Shown: positions 1 to 5,037, counted from the stretch's first letter. The stretch: 5,037 nt of DNA from Streptococcus sp. (GCA_030825825.1 JAPJPE010000098.1:1-5037); one strand, 5' to 3'. Numbers and translations: made by a program. The notes: generated by a model not told the origin, from the letters alone.

Positions 1-546
1 GCAGATGAAGATGCAGTCAAGGTGGATAATGATGAAGATACTTCGGTCGGAACCATGTACCTTTCAGATAACAAAATGACCATCACAGCAGGAGACGATG
101 GCATCCATGCTTCTGGTGATCTGATCATCGATAGCGGAACCTATAAGGTAACCGAGTCTGTCGAAGGTCTCGAAGGAAAATCGATCACCATTAACGGTGG
201 AGATATCACCATCTACGCAACCGATGACGGTGTCAATGCAGCCAATGCTAATGCCAACCAAGATGAAATTTTCTTCACCATGAACGGTGGAACCCTCAAC
301 GTTGAAGTTGGCCAAGGGGATACCGATCCAATCGATTCGAATGGAAATATCACTGTTACTGGAGGAACCATCAAATTAACAGGGCAATCCGGATTTGACT
401 TTGATGGAACGGCTACCTACACCGGTGGAGATATCTATATCAATGGTGAAAAACAAACAGAAATTGTCAATTCCATGCCTGGAGGCGGTGGTGCTCCCGG
501 CGGTGGCGGGCCTCAAGGTGGTGGACCTGGAGGCGGACATCCATAA
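1..546 (+). CDS. Carbohydrate-binding domain protein, Cthe_2159-like beta-helix (3' part only)
   Basis: The reading frame is open from the first base and ends at TAA 544-546, so 181 C-terminal residues are visible and the start lies outside the window. Short beta-strand repeats with Asp/Gly turns dominate: GDDG at visible residues 31-34, TDDG at 74-77, an Asp-rich loop at 107-115 (DTDPIDSNG) and GFDFDG at 131-136, separated by 'TINGGDITI' and 'TVTGGTIKL' type strands. This is typical of the Cthe_2159 family (annotated as carbohydrate-binding domain-containing protein). The founding member from Clostridium thermocellum is a calcium-binding beta-helix that binds acidic polysaccharide. The last 23 residues (159-181) are almost only Gly and Pro, a probable flexible tail, with no LPXTG sorting signal. 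The protein is presumably secreted, but the signal peptide is not visible. In many Firmicutes such genes sit beside VTC-type polyphosphate polymerase and DUF4956 genes; that cannot be checked here. The family call is fairly sure; the ligand is unknown. Confidence 0.8.
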   Translation, partial: ADEDAVKVDNDEDTSVGTMYLSDNKMTITAGDDGIHASGDLIIDSGTYKVTESVEGLEGKSITINGGDITIYATDDGVNAANANANQDEIFFTMNGGTLNVEVGQGDTDPIDSNGNITVTGGTIKLTGQSGFDFDGTATYTGGDIYINGEKQTEIVNSMPGGGGAPGGGGPQGGGPGGGHP

Positions 547-555
547 TAACAAATA

Positions 556-584
556 AAGGCAGGATTTCTTCCTGACCTTTTTTT
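556..584 (+). terminator. Rho-independent terminator after the beta-helix gene
   Basis: The 5' arm AAGGCAGGA (556-564) pairs with TCCTGACCTT (570-579) around a five-base loop, with one bulged A in the 3' arm. A run of seven T (578-584) follows. It begins 10 bases after the stop codon, so it ends the upstream transcript and separates it from the lipoprotein gene. Confidence 0.8.
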
Positions 585-606
585 GTTCCTCTTTTTATGA
601 TAGAAT
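578..606 (+). promoter_or_regulatory. Probable extended -10 promoter for the lipoprotein gene
   Basis: TGATAGAAT at 598-606 fits an extended -10 (TGn followed by TAGAAT, one mismatch to TATAAT). The -35 position at 17 bp spacing (578-583) is only a T run, as is common for extended -10 promoters in streptococci. It lies just after the preceding terminator and about 30 bases before the start codon, so the lipoprotein gene seems to be transcribed on its own. Confidence 0.5.
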
Positions 607-626
607 AGAGAATCAATCAACTTGTT

Positions 627-634
627 GAAAGGAA
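627..634 (+). promoter_or_regulatory. Ribosome binding site that favours the second of two ATG codons
   Basis: GAAAGGAA (627-634) matches the anti-Shine-Dalgarno sequence. Two in-frame ATG codons follow directly, at 636 and 639. The AAAGGA core ends only two bases before the first and five bases before the second, so 639 is the better-spaced start. The choice changes the protein by one Met. Confidence 0.6.
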
Positions 635-638
635 CATG

Positions 639-1289
639 ATGAAAAAACAGATACTACCTCTTTTCTTCACACTCTTGCTGTCTCTTCTTTTTCTATCAGC
701 CTGTGTGCCGGACCTTAAGATCAATTTTAAACAAGAGCCTACTACTGCCAGCTCAAAAAAGAAAACCACTAAAAAAAGTAGCTCGAGTCGTTCAACTAGC
801 TCAACTAGCACAGGTAATTCCTCTAGCTCTCCCTCAACTACTTCTGACATCATCACAACCGAAGGGCTCCCTAGAAATGCCCAAGAAGCACCCAAGGATA
901 AAATTTATGCAACAGGGAACTTAAAAGTAGCCTACTCTAAAAATGACGACAATATTTTTGTACAAACGCCGGATTATGAAGGGTATACCACTGCTCTTGT
1001 CCAAAAAATCCTTGGAAATCCAGAGAAACAAATAACAGACCCTGCTTATATTAGCGAATCTTTTCAAAATATTGAACTAGAAAACATTAAAAATCTCTAC
1101 CGTAAGGGGAAAATGACAGAAGAACAAGCTCATGCCTTTTTATTGGGGGCAGTTGATCTGAAACAAGCTTCTAAATTTGGAGTAGCCTACACCATTTACA
1201 CCTATAAAAACAACACCATCCAACTGGTCTTTGAAAACGACCGACTTCTCTATATTACGCCAAATCCTGATGTTGTCTTCTTTAAATAA
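639..1289 (+). CDS. Putative lipoprotein of unknown function
   Basis: This encodes 216 residues (217 if the ATG at 636 is used). The N-terminus is a clear type II signal peptide: MKK, a Leu/Phe-rich core, then lipobox LSAC with the lipidated Cys at residue 22. The mature protein should be anchored to the outer face of the membrane. Residues about 35-69 form a low-complexity Ser/Thr/Lys linker, including a 9-bp tandem duplication in the DNA (792-800 and 801-809). Residues about 80-216 look like one small folded domain, with a helical middle (LENIKNLYRKGKMTEEQAHAFLLGA) and a C-terminal beta part (TIYTYKNNTIQLVFENDRLLYI). I do not recognise this domain with confidence; a streptococcal DUF lipoprotein family such as DUF4947 is possible but unverified. 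It has its own promoter and terminator, so the context gives no partner. The lipoprotein call is strong and the function unknown. Confidence 0.85.
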   Translation: MKKQILPLFFTLLLSLLFLSACVPDLKINFKQEPTTASSKKKTTKKSSSSRSTSSTSTGNSSSSPSTTSDIITTEGLPRNAQEAPKDKIYATGNLKVAYSKNDDNIFVQTPDYEGYTTALVQKILGNPEKQITDPAYISESFQNIELENIKNLYRKGKMTEEQAHAFLLGAVDLKQASKFGVAYTIYTYKNNTIQLVFENDRLLYITPNPDVVFFK

Positions 1290-1290
1290 T

Positions 1291-1322
1291 AAAAATTCTC
1301 GCTTAAACAAGCGAGAATTTTT
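1291..1322. terminator. Strong bidirectional terminator hairpin after the lipoprotein gene
   Basis: A perfect 14-bp stem (1291-1304 with 1309-1322) encloses the loop AAAC. The stem has A5 at its outer left and T5 at its outer right, so each strand reads a GC-containing stem followed by a T run. It starts one base after the lipoprotein stop codon. It primarily ends that gene and may also stop read-through from the convergent yhgE-family gene. Confidence 0.9.
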
Positions 1323-1337
1323 GTTTCACATGAAACA
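1322..1337. other. parS-like ParB-binding site candidate
   Basis: TGTTTCACATGAAACA matches the B. subtilis/streptococcal parS consensus TGTTNCACGTGAAACA at all positions but one: the central CG is CA here. The flanking T and A runs extend the dyad to 11-bp arms. It lies between two convergent genes, in a region (near rpsD) expected to be origin-proximal in streptococci. Known role: ParB/Spo0J binds parS and loads SMC condensin for chromosome segregation. An alternative is that the symmetry is a by-product of the two flanking terminators, whose T tract and A tract it shares. The match is seen in the sequence; the function is inferred. Confidence 0.5.
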
Positions 1338-1367
1338 AAAAACTCCCAACACATTCTGTTGGGAGTT
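1337..1367 (-). terminator. Rho-independent terminator of the yhgE-family gene (minus strand)
   Basis: The arms AACTCCCAACA (1341-1351) and TGTTGGGAGTT (1357-1367) form an 11-bp perfect stem with a five-base loop. On the minus strand the stem is followed by a T run (A run 1337-1342 on the plus strand). It begins eight bases after the stop codon of the minus-strand gene. Confidence 0.88.
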
Positions 1368-1375
1368 CCCGAAGA

Positions 1376-4171
1376 TTAGTCCTCTTCATATTTTTTTGGA
1401 TTATAGAACCACATTCCGAGACCTGCAAAAAGAGCAATCGTCATCAGAAGAAAGACCACTTGATTTCCAATTTCTCCTGTCATCGAAATCGTTTGACGAA
1501 GACCAGAGACGGTATAGCTCATTGGCAAGAATGGATGAATGGATTGGAAAAATCCATTTGTCAAAGCAAGAGGATAAGTTCCTGCACTAGAAGCCAATTG
1601 TAAAAGCAAGAGGATCAAAGAGAGGAAAGCACCGACCTTTCTTTGCCATGTTGTTAAAGCGGTCACAATAGACATGAAGGCTACACTACCGATCACACAA
1701 AGGAAGAGGGTAGCCATCTCATGATTGGCAGATAAACCAATCAAGTGAACAGCACCATAGACCAAGATTCCTGCAACCACCGCAATGGTTCCATTGACCT
1801 CAAAGCGAGATTTAAACCATGCCCAGCGACTTTCAGGATGACGACCGGATGGCAATTTTGCAAAGATCATATTGGTTGACAAGGCACAAACAAAGAGTGC
1901 TACAGAGATCATATAAGGAGCCATTCCGACACCATTCACCGGGACATTGTCACGGTCTGTTTTAGACAAAGTGACAGGATCTGCTAAAGTTTTAGCGTTT
2001 TCTTTTTCAGTTGTAGCCACATTCAATTGTCCCTTAGCATCGTTTAATCCTTGACTCAAGGTTTGGCTTCCTGTTGCTAATTCACCTAAACCATTTGTCA
2101 ATGTTTGGCCACCTGCTGCTAATTTGCTGGACCCATCTGAGATTTGATTTGCACCGTTGGCTAGTTTATCAGCACCAGTCACCAATTGACCTGATTTTTC
2201 TGTCAACTGATTGACACCAGTGACAAGTTTGTTGACACCACCTGCCAACTCTGGAGTTTTGCTGTTCAATTGCCCTACACCGTCAGCTAATTTTCCAGCA
2301 CCAGCAACCAATTCACCCGACTTACCTGTTAATTGGGTCGCTCCTGAAGCCAGTTGATTCATGCCTGATGTCAAGGCAGGCATCTTCCCATTTAACTCAC
2401 CTAGACCAGAAGCTAATTGATTGCTTCCTGCAAGTAATTCTGATGATTTACTATCTAGTTGACCAACACCTGCTGCTAACTGACTAGCCCCATTTGTTAA
2501 AGTACTGCTATTCGTCTGAAGTTGGGTTGCTCCATTAGCGATTTTATCGACACCAGCTGTATAAGCGCCGATCCCTTGACTGATGGTTTGGCTAGCTGGC
2601 AACAATTGTCCACTAACTGCGGATTGGATCTTAGACAAGCCACTTGACAAGTCTGTCAAGGTAGAAGAAGCTGTTGGTAAAACTTGATTGGCTGCCGTTT
2701 GCAGTTGTGTCAAGCTATTTCCTGTATTCAAACTACTTTGGATCGTTTGAATCGTAGTCAAGATTCCTTGAGCCGCCGTTTCACTCGAGCTTGGGCTCGA
2801 TGAGATCGCCGCATTGATTTCCGCTTGTTGGTCAGCTGTCATTGCTTGATAGGCTGCTGTCCCTTGTACACTTGCAAGGGCATTTGCACGATCCGCTTGG
2901 GCTGAAGCAAGGATTGATTGAGCTGAATTCGCAATACTCGTCAAGCCAGATGAAAGTTGACTGGTATCTACCGAAGCATTTTGAATCGCTGCATTTAATT
3001 GGTTCAAACCAGCTGCCAATTGATCAATCTGAGCTGATTGGCTTGTAGAAGCTTGTAGCTGACTTGATAATGTTTGAATACCTGATTCTAATTGAGAAAC
3101 CCCATTTCGAAGAGTAGCGGATTGACTACTTAATTGACCTGCTCCCTCTGATAAAGTAGCAACGCCATTTGTATAGGTCACTAAACCATTTGAAAAGTTA
3201 GATAGACCCGAATTCAATTGACGCACGCCATTGGTATAATTCCCAAGACCGTCATTGAGGGTCCCCATACCGCTGGTTAACCGACCAACTCCTGAAGCCA
3301 ACTGAGGGGTTTGACTCGCCATTTGATTGAGACCATTTCCTAATCGATCCACTCCGGTAGCGTAAGCCATCAAGCCTGTATTAAAAGTACCAAACCCATT
3401 ATTTAATTGATTGACTCCAGATACCAAGTTTGGAAGTTGACCAGCCATTTGATTGAGACCATTTCCTAATTGACCAACACCATCTGTATAGGCTGCTAGA
3501 CCCGTACGAAGAGTAGTCGCACCATCTGAAAATGCTAAGCTTGAACGAGCCAATGTATTCAAATTAGTAGATAGTGTTTGACCACCATCTTCCAATTTAC
3601 TTGCACCATCTGCTAATTTAGCACTTCCATCTGCCGCTGTCCCCATACCAGTTTTAAGCGACCCCATTTTAGAAAATAAAGCTGTTGTATATGTATTGGT
3701 CACTTTTTCAGCCACTGACTGCTTCATTTTTGTCATCGCAGTATCGCTCATTTTTCCTGCAATAAAACTATGACCACTGGACGTTTGGTAATCAATGGTC
3801 ATCTGTTCCGGATGATTGGTTAAGATGGAGCTAGCTTTTTTTGAAAGATCCTCAGGCAGGGTTACAATCATATAATAATCGCCATTTTTGAGACCATCTT
3901 TCGCAGCTTTCTCATCTACAAAATGAAAATCAAGTGAGTCATTGTCCTTCAAATTGGACACCATGTCTTTTCCAATTTCCATCTTTTGTCCATTATATGT
4001 AGCAGATTGATCCTTATTGACAACCGCTACAGGAAGATCCGAAACCTTTCCATATGGATCCCACATGGAAGATAGAAAAATAATATTATAAAGAGCTGGA
4101 ATCAACGCAACTCCAATCATGACAATGATAAATGTTGGCTTTTTAAGAACAGCCTTCCATTCTTTCATCAT
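1376..4171 (-). CDS. yhgE: YhgE/Pip family membrane protein with large extracellular heptad-repeat domain
   Basis: 931 residues. TM1 (about 13-35) is followed by WDPYGKVSDLPVAVVNKDQ, the hallmark N-terminal YhgE/Pip motif. A very long extracellular part (about 36-751) follows, then five more membrane segments (about 752-773, 792-813, 819-840, 846-866, 902-923) ending in a charged tail KKYEED. The basic loops after TM2 and TM4 fit an inside-positive topology. The extracellular part has an alpha/beta region (36-165), a first array of xxxLxxG heptads (about 180-367), a Ser/Ala/Gln-rich region without the heptads (about 370-540), and a second array (about 540-708). Relatives include Lactococcus Pip and B. 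subtilis YueB, both phage receptors, and B. subtilis YhgE; the cellular role is unsettled. The start at 4171 is chosen over upstream in-frame codons because AAGGAG (4186-4181, minus strand) lies nine bases before it and the N-terminus then matches the family. The upstream extension would run through the divergent promoter. It is transcribed divergently from a TetR gene that probably represses it. The family call is firm; the symbol follows the family name. Confidence 0.93.
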   Translation of the reverse strand: MMKEWKAVLKKPTFIIVMIGVALIPALYNIIFLSSMWDPYGKVSDLPVAVVNKDQSATYNGQKMEIGKDMVSNLKDNDSLDFHFVDEKAAKDGLKNGDYYMIVTLPEDLSKKASSILTNHPEQMTIDYQTSSGHSFIAGKMSDTAMTKMKQSVAEKVTNTYTTALFSKMGSLKTGMGTAADGSAKLADGASKLEDGGQTLSTNLNTLARSSLAFSDGATTLRTGLAAYTDGVGQLGNGLNQMAGQLPNLVSGVNQLNNGFGTFNTGLMAYATGVDRLGNGLNQMASQTPQLASGVGRLTSGMGTLNDGLGNYTNGVRQLNSGLSNFSNGLVTYTNGVATLSEGAGQLSSQSATLRNGVSQLESGIQTLSSQLQASTSQSAQIDQLAAGLNQLNAAIQNASVDTSQLSSGLTSIANSAQSILASAQADRANALASVQGTAAYQAMTADQQAEINAAISSSPSSSETAAQGILTTIQTIQSSLNTGNSLTQLQTAANQVLPTASSTLTDLSSGLSKIQSAVSGQLLPASQTISQGIGAYTAGVDKIANGATQLQTNSSTLTNGASQLAAGVGQLDSKSSELLAGSNQLASGLGELNGKMPALTSGMNQLASGATQLTGKSGELVAGAGKLADGVGQLNSKTPELAGGVNKLVTGVNQLTEKSGQLVTGADKLANGANQISDGSSKLAAGGQTLTNGLGELATGSQTLSQGLNDAKGQLNVATTEKENAKTLADPVTLSKTDRDNVPVNGVGMAPYMISVALFVCALSTNMIFAKLPSGRHPESRWAWFKSRFEVNGTIAVVAGILVYGAVHLIGLSANHEMATLFLCVIGSVAFMSIVTALTTWQRKVGAFLSLILLLLQLASSAGTYPLALTNGFFQSIHPFLPMSYTVSGLRQTISMTGEIGNQVVFLLMTIALFAGLGMWFYNPKKYEED
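2084..2524 (-). repeat. Seven 63-bp / 21-residue units inside the YhgE-family gene
   Basis: Residues 550-696 of the YhgE-family protein divide into seven units of exactly 21 residues, starting at 550, 571, 592, 613, 634, 655 and 676. Each begins Q/E-[LI] and holds three heptads. In the five central units the pattern is roughly QLxxKsxeLxxGxxqLaxGxx, where one heptad Gly is replaced by Lys. The DNA of the units has diverged, so this is an old duplication kept by selection on the protein pattern, not a fresh tandem array. Confidence 0.8.
3248..3499 (-). repeat. Two tandem 126-bp / 42-residue units inside the YhgE-family gene
   Basis: Residues 225-266 and 267-308 of the YhgE-family protein are near copies (both contain LGNGLNQMA at the same place). 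At DNA level, an identical 27-base block occurs at 3318-3344 and 3444-3470, exactly 126 bases apart. The unit equals two of the 21-residue units seen in the second array. The exact DNA match suggests a more recent duplication or gene conversion, and a possible site of length change by recombination. Confidence 0.8.
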
Positions 4172-4188
4172 ATTTTTTGTCTCCTTTT

Positions 4189-4203
4189 TATACACATTGT
4201 CTA
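4189..4203. promoter_or_regulatory. Putative TetR operator 1 (yhgE-proximal)
   Basis: TATACACATTGTCTA is an imperfect palindrome centred on 4196. With the next two bases it matches the reverse complement of operator 2 at 16 of 17 positions. It lies just upstream of the yhgE-family ribosome binding site, within the early transcribed region of that gene's predicted promoter and over the -35 position of the predicted plus-strand promoter. The binding protein, presumably the adjacent TetR, is inferred. Confidence 0.6.
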
Positions 4204-4209
4204 AATTTC

Positions 4210-4218
4210 TGATATAAT
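4210..4218 (+). promoter_or_regulatory. Possible extended -10 promoter for the tetR gene
   Basis: TGATATAAT (4210-4218) is a perfect extended -10. The -35 position at 17 bp (4190-4195, ATACAC) is poor and lies inside operator 1. The transcript would start near 4225 and have a leader of about 80 bases. A second candidate, TATATT at 4278-4283, overlaps operator 2 and would start near the ribosome binding site, but has no good -35. Which one is used cannot be settled from the sequence. Confidence 0.45.
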
Positions 4219-4220
4219 AG

Positions 4221-4248
4221 ATTATACAGTTTCTAGAAATTTTCACAA
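4221..4248 (-). promoter_or_regulatory. Probable promoter of the yhgE-family gene
   Basis: On the minus strand, TTGTGA (plus 4248-4243) and a perfect TATAAT (plus 4226-4221) are separated by 16 bases. Transcription would start near 4214, about 43 bases before the ATG at 4171. Operator 1 would then lie at about +11 to +25, where a bound repressor could block the polymerase. Confidence 0.6.
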
Positions 4249-4266
4249 GTAGGAAATCTTTATTTT

Positions 4267-4281
4267 TAGACACTGTGTATA
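4267..4281. promoter_or_regulatory. Putative TetR operator 2 (tetR-proximal)
   Basis: TAGACACTGTGTATA is a 15-bp palindrome centred on T4274 with a single mismatch between its half sites, a size and form usual for TetR-family operators. It is the inverted near-copy of operator 1, with centres 78 bp apart. It ends 24 bases before the tetR start codon, overlapping the alternative -10 at 4278-4283, so it is well placed for autorepression. Confidence 0.65.
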
Positions 4282-4305
4282 TTTTTGTGCAAAAAGGATT
4301 AACAG

Positions 4306-4839
4306 ATGACTGAGAGCAATAAACGATTAAAAACAAAACGAAATATCGAGGAGGCGATGGTTCGACTACTAGAAAAGGAATCATTCGACCAAATCACAAC
4401 GGTTGAGTTAGCACAAGAATCCGGCATTAGTCGCTCTAGCTTTTATACCCACTATCGAGACAAGTATGATATGATCGAGCGCTACCAACAAGCACTCTTT
4501 CACAAGCTTGAATATATCTTTGATAAACACCAAGATGACAAGCGCCAAGCGATTACAGAAGTGTTCGAATTTCTAACCAAGGAGCCACTCTTTGCGGTTC
4601 TTCTGACAGAGAATGGAACCAAAGAGATCCAAACCTTCTTACGACATAAATTACAGATTCTTCTGGTTGATAGTTTGCAAGAGCGCTATAGTCATAAATC
4701 ATTAACAGATATTGAAAGAGTCTACAGTTCTGTCTATCTGACCAATGCCTTCTTCGGAGTCTGTCAGATGTGGGTTTCGCGCGGAAAAAAAGAAAGCCCT
4801 CAACAAATGGCTGAATTTTTAATGAAAATGTTACGGTAA
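4306..4839 (+). CDS. TetR/AcrR family transcriptional regulator
   Basis: 177 residues, a usual length for the family. The N-terminal DNA-binding domain is clear: helix 1 at about 8-25 (KTKRNIEEAMVRLLEKE), then TTVELAQESGISRSSFYTHYRDKYDMI at about 31-56, with the recognition helix around SRSSFYTHY (42-50). The rest is a helical ligand/dimerisation domain of the short Firmicutes type; its ligand cannot be inferred. The start is supported by AAGGA (4294-4298) seven bases before the ATG. It is divergent from the YhgE/Pip-family gene, the same pairing as yhgD-yhgE in B. subtilis, and two matching operator-like palindromes lie between them. It is therefore probably a local repressor of both genes. 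It has its own terminator and no co-transcribed neighbour. The family call is firm; the target is inferred from context. Confidence 0.93.
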   Translation: MTESNKRLKTKRNIEEAMVRLLEKESFDQITTVELAQESGISRSSFYTHYRDKYDMIERYQQALFHKLEYIFDKHQDDKRQAITEVFEFLTKEPLFAVLLTENGTKEIQTFLRHKLQILLVDSLQERYSHKSLTDIERVYSSVYLTNAFFGVCQMWVSRGKKESPQQMAEFLMKMLR

Positions 4840-4845
4840 CAGTCT

Positions 4846-4876
4846 CTCCTGATCGATCTAGATCAGGAGTTTTTTT
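4846..4876 (+). terminator. Rho-independent terminator of the tetR gene
   Basis: The arms CTCCTGATC (4846-4854) and GATCAGGAG (4861-4869) form a perfect 9-bp stem with the loop GATCTA, followed by seven T (4870-4876). It starts six bases after the tetR stop codon. Confidence 0.92.
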
Positions 4877-4946
4877 ATTATCAGGTTTAGGTTTTAAGAA
4901 AACAAAAAGGAGAGCAAACCCAGAAATCAACCCTTTAAGACAAAAC

Positions 4947-4970
4947 AAAAAGCCCACTGTAGTAGGCTTT
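4947..4970 (-). terminator. Rho-independent terminator of rpsD (minus strand)
   Basis: Read on the minus strand, AAAGCCTAC (plus 4970-4962) pairs with GTGGGCTTT (plus 4957-4949) around a four-base loop, with one T-G wobble, followed by a T run (A run 4947-4951 on the plus strand). The wobble pairs only in the minus-strand RNA (it is a C-A mismatch on the plus strand), which shows the working direction. It lies 20 bases past the rpsD stop. The stretch 4877-4946 between the two terminators holds nothing I can support. Confidence 0.82.
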
Positions 4971-4990
4971 CTGCAAAGTATATCTTAAAA

Positions 4991-5037
4991 TTAAAGCATT
5001 TTGTTGTAGAATTCAACGACAAGTGCTTCGTTGATTT
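4991..5037 (-). CDS. rpsD: 30S ribosomal protein S4, C-terminal end only
   Basis: The minus strand reads INEALVVEFYNKML followed by TAA (plus 4993-4991), preceded by two bases of another codon at the window edge. This is the characteristic C-terminus of Firmicutes ribosomal protein S4, the primary 16S rRNA-binding assembly protein of the small subunit. Only 14 residues are visible, but the match to the end of streptococcal S4 is distinctive, and a proper terminator follows. The rest of the gene lies beyond the right edge. Confidence 0.88.
   Translation of the reverse strand, partial: INEALVVEFYNKML

Noticed and set aside
64..315. Minus-strand open frame opposite the beta-helix gene
   Set aside because: It is a shadow of the repetitive Asp/Gly/Thr codons, with no start signal.
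755..809. Poly-A runs (A6 at 755-760, A7 at 771-777) and a 9-bp tandem repeat in the lipoprotein linker as a phase-variation site
   Set aside because: The A runs are short and explained by Lys codons, and the 9-bp repeat is in frame and would only change linker length. The evidence for switching is too weak.
617..895. Minus-strand open frame opposite the lipoprotein gene
   Set aside because: It is antisense to the signal peptide and linker. Its Val/Leu/Glu-rich composition is the mirror of Ser/Thr/Lys codons, and there is no convincing start signal.
1231..1590. Plus-strand open frame across the convergent intergenic region
   Set aside because: It crosses three hairpins and is antisense to the conserved membrane part of the YhgE-family gene; it has no recognisable protein content.
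4172..4384. Upstream in-frame extension of the YhgE-family gene (71 more codons)
   Set aside because: It has no ribosome binding site, overlaps the tetR start and both predicted promoters, and adds residues unlike the family. The ATG at 4171 has a good AAGGAG and gives the standard YhgE/Pip N-terminus.
4904..4945. AAGGAGAG near 4906 as the ribosome binding site of a small gene
   Set aside because: No ATG, GTG or TTG with an open frame of useful length follows before the rpsD terminator.
4553..4957. Minus-strand open frame opposite the 3' half of tetR
   Set aside because: It runs across the tetR terminator, has no ribosome binding site or recognisable protein, and is a shadow of a well-supported gene.

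Overview
The window looks like a chromosomal segment of a streptococcus, probably of the mitis/sanguinis type. The reasons are the rpsD C-terminus at the right edge, the AT-rich intergenic DNA with extended -10 promoters and AAGGA-type ribosome binding sites, and the compact hairpin-plus-T-tract terminators. The species assignment is an inference. In Streptococcus pneumoniae rpsD lies early in the genome numbering (SP_0085), so a position near oriC is plausible.

Layout from left to right. (1) Positions 1-546, plus strand: the 3' part of a secreted calcium/carbohydrate-binding beta-helix protein (Cthe_2159-like) with a Gly-rich tail, followed by a terminator. (2) 639-1289, plus strand: a monocistronic lipoprotein of unknown function with its own promoter. 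(3) 1290-1375: a convergent intergenic region packed with three back-to-back inverted repeats. The outer two act as terminators, and the middle one matches the ParB-binding parS consensus at all but one position. (4) 1376-4171, minus strand: a large YhgE/Pip-family membrane protein of 931 residues with a long extracellular domain of Leu/Gly heptad repeats. (5) 4172-4305: a divergent promoter region with two near-identical operator-like sites in inverted orientation. (6) 4306-4839, plus strand: a TetR-family repressor, followed by a strong terminator. (7) 4840-4990: spacer with the rpsD terminator. (8) 4991-5037, minus strand: the last codons of rpsD.

The clearest functional unit is the divergent tetR / yhgE pair. 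The TetR protein most likely represses both itself and the YhgE/Pip protein through the paired operators around 4189-4203 and 4267-4281. The same pairing is known for yhgD-yhgE in Bacillus subtilis. YhgE/Pip proteins are surface-exposed and some serve as phage receptors (Lactococcus Pip, B. subtilis YueB). The inducer and native function here cannot be read from the sequence.

I see no mobile element, CRISPR array, tRNA or clear defence system. The most interesting leads are the parS-like site, the paired operator over overlapping divergent promoters, and the regular 21-residue super-repeat in the YhgE-family protein.
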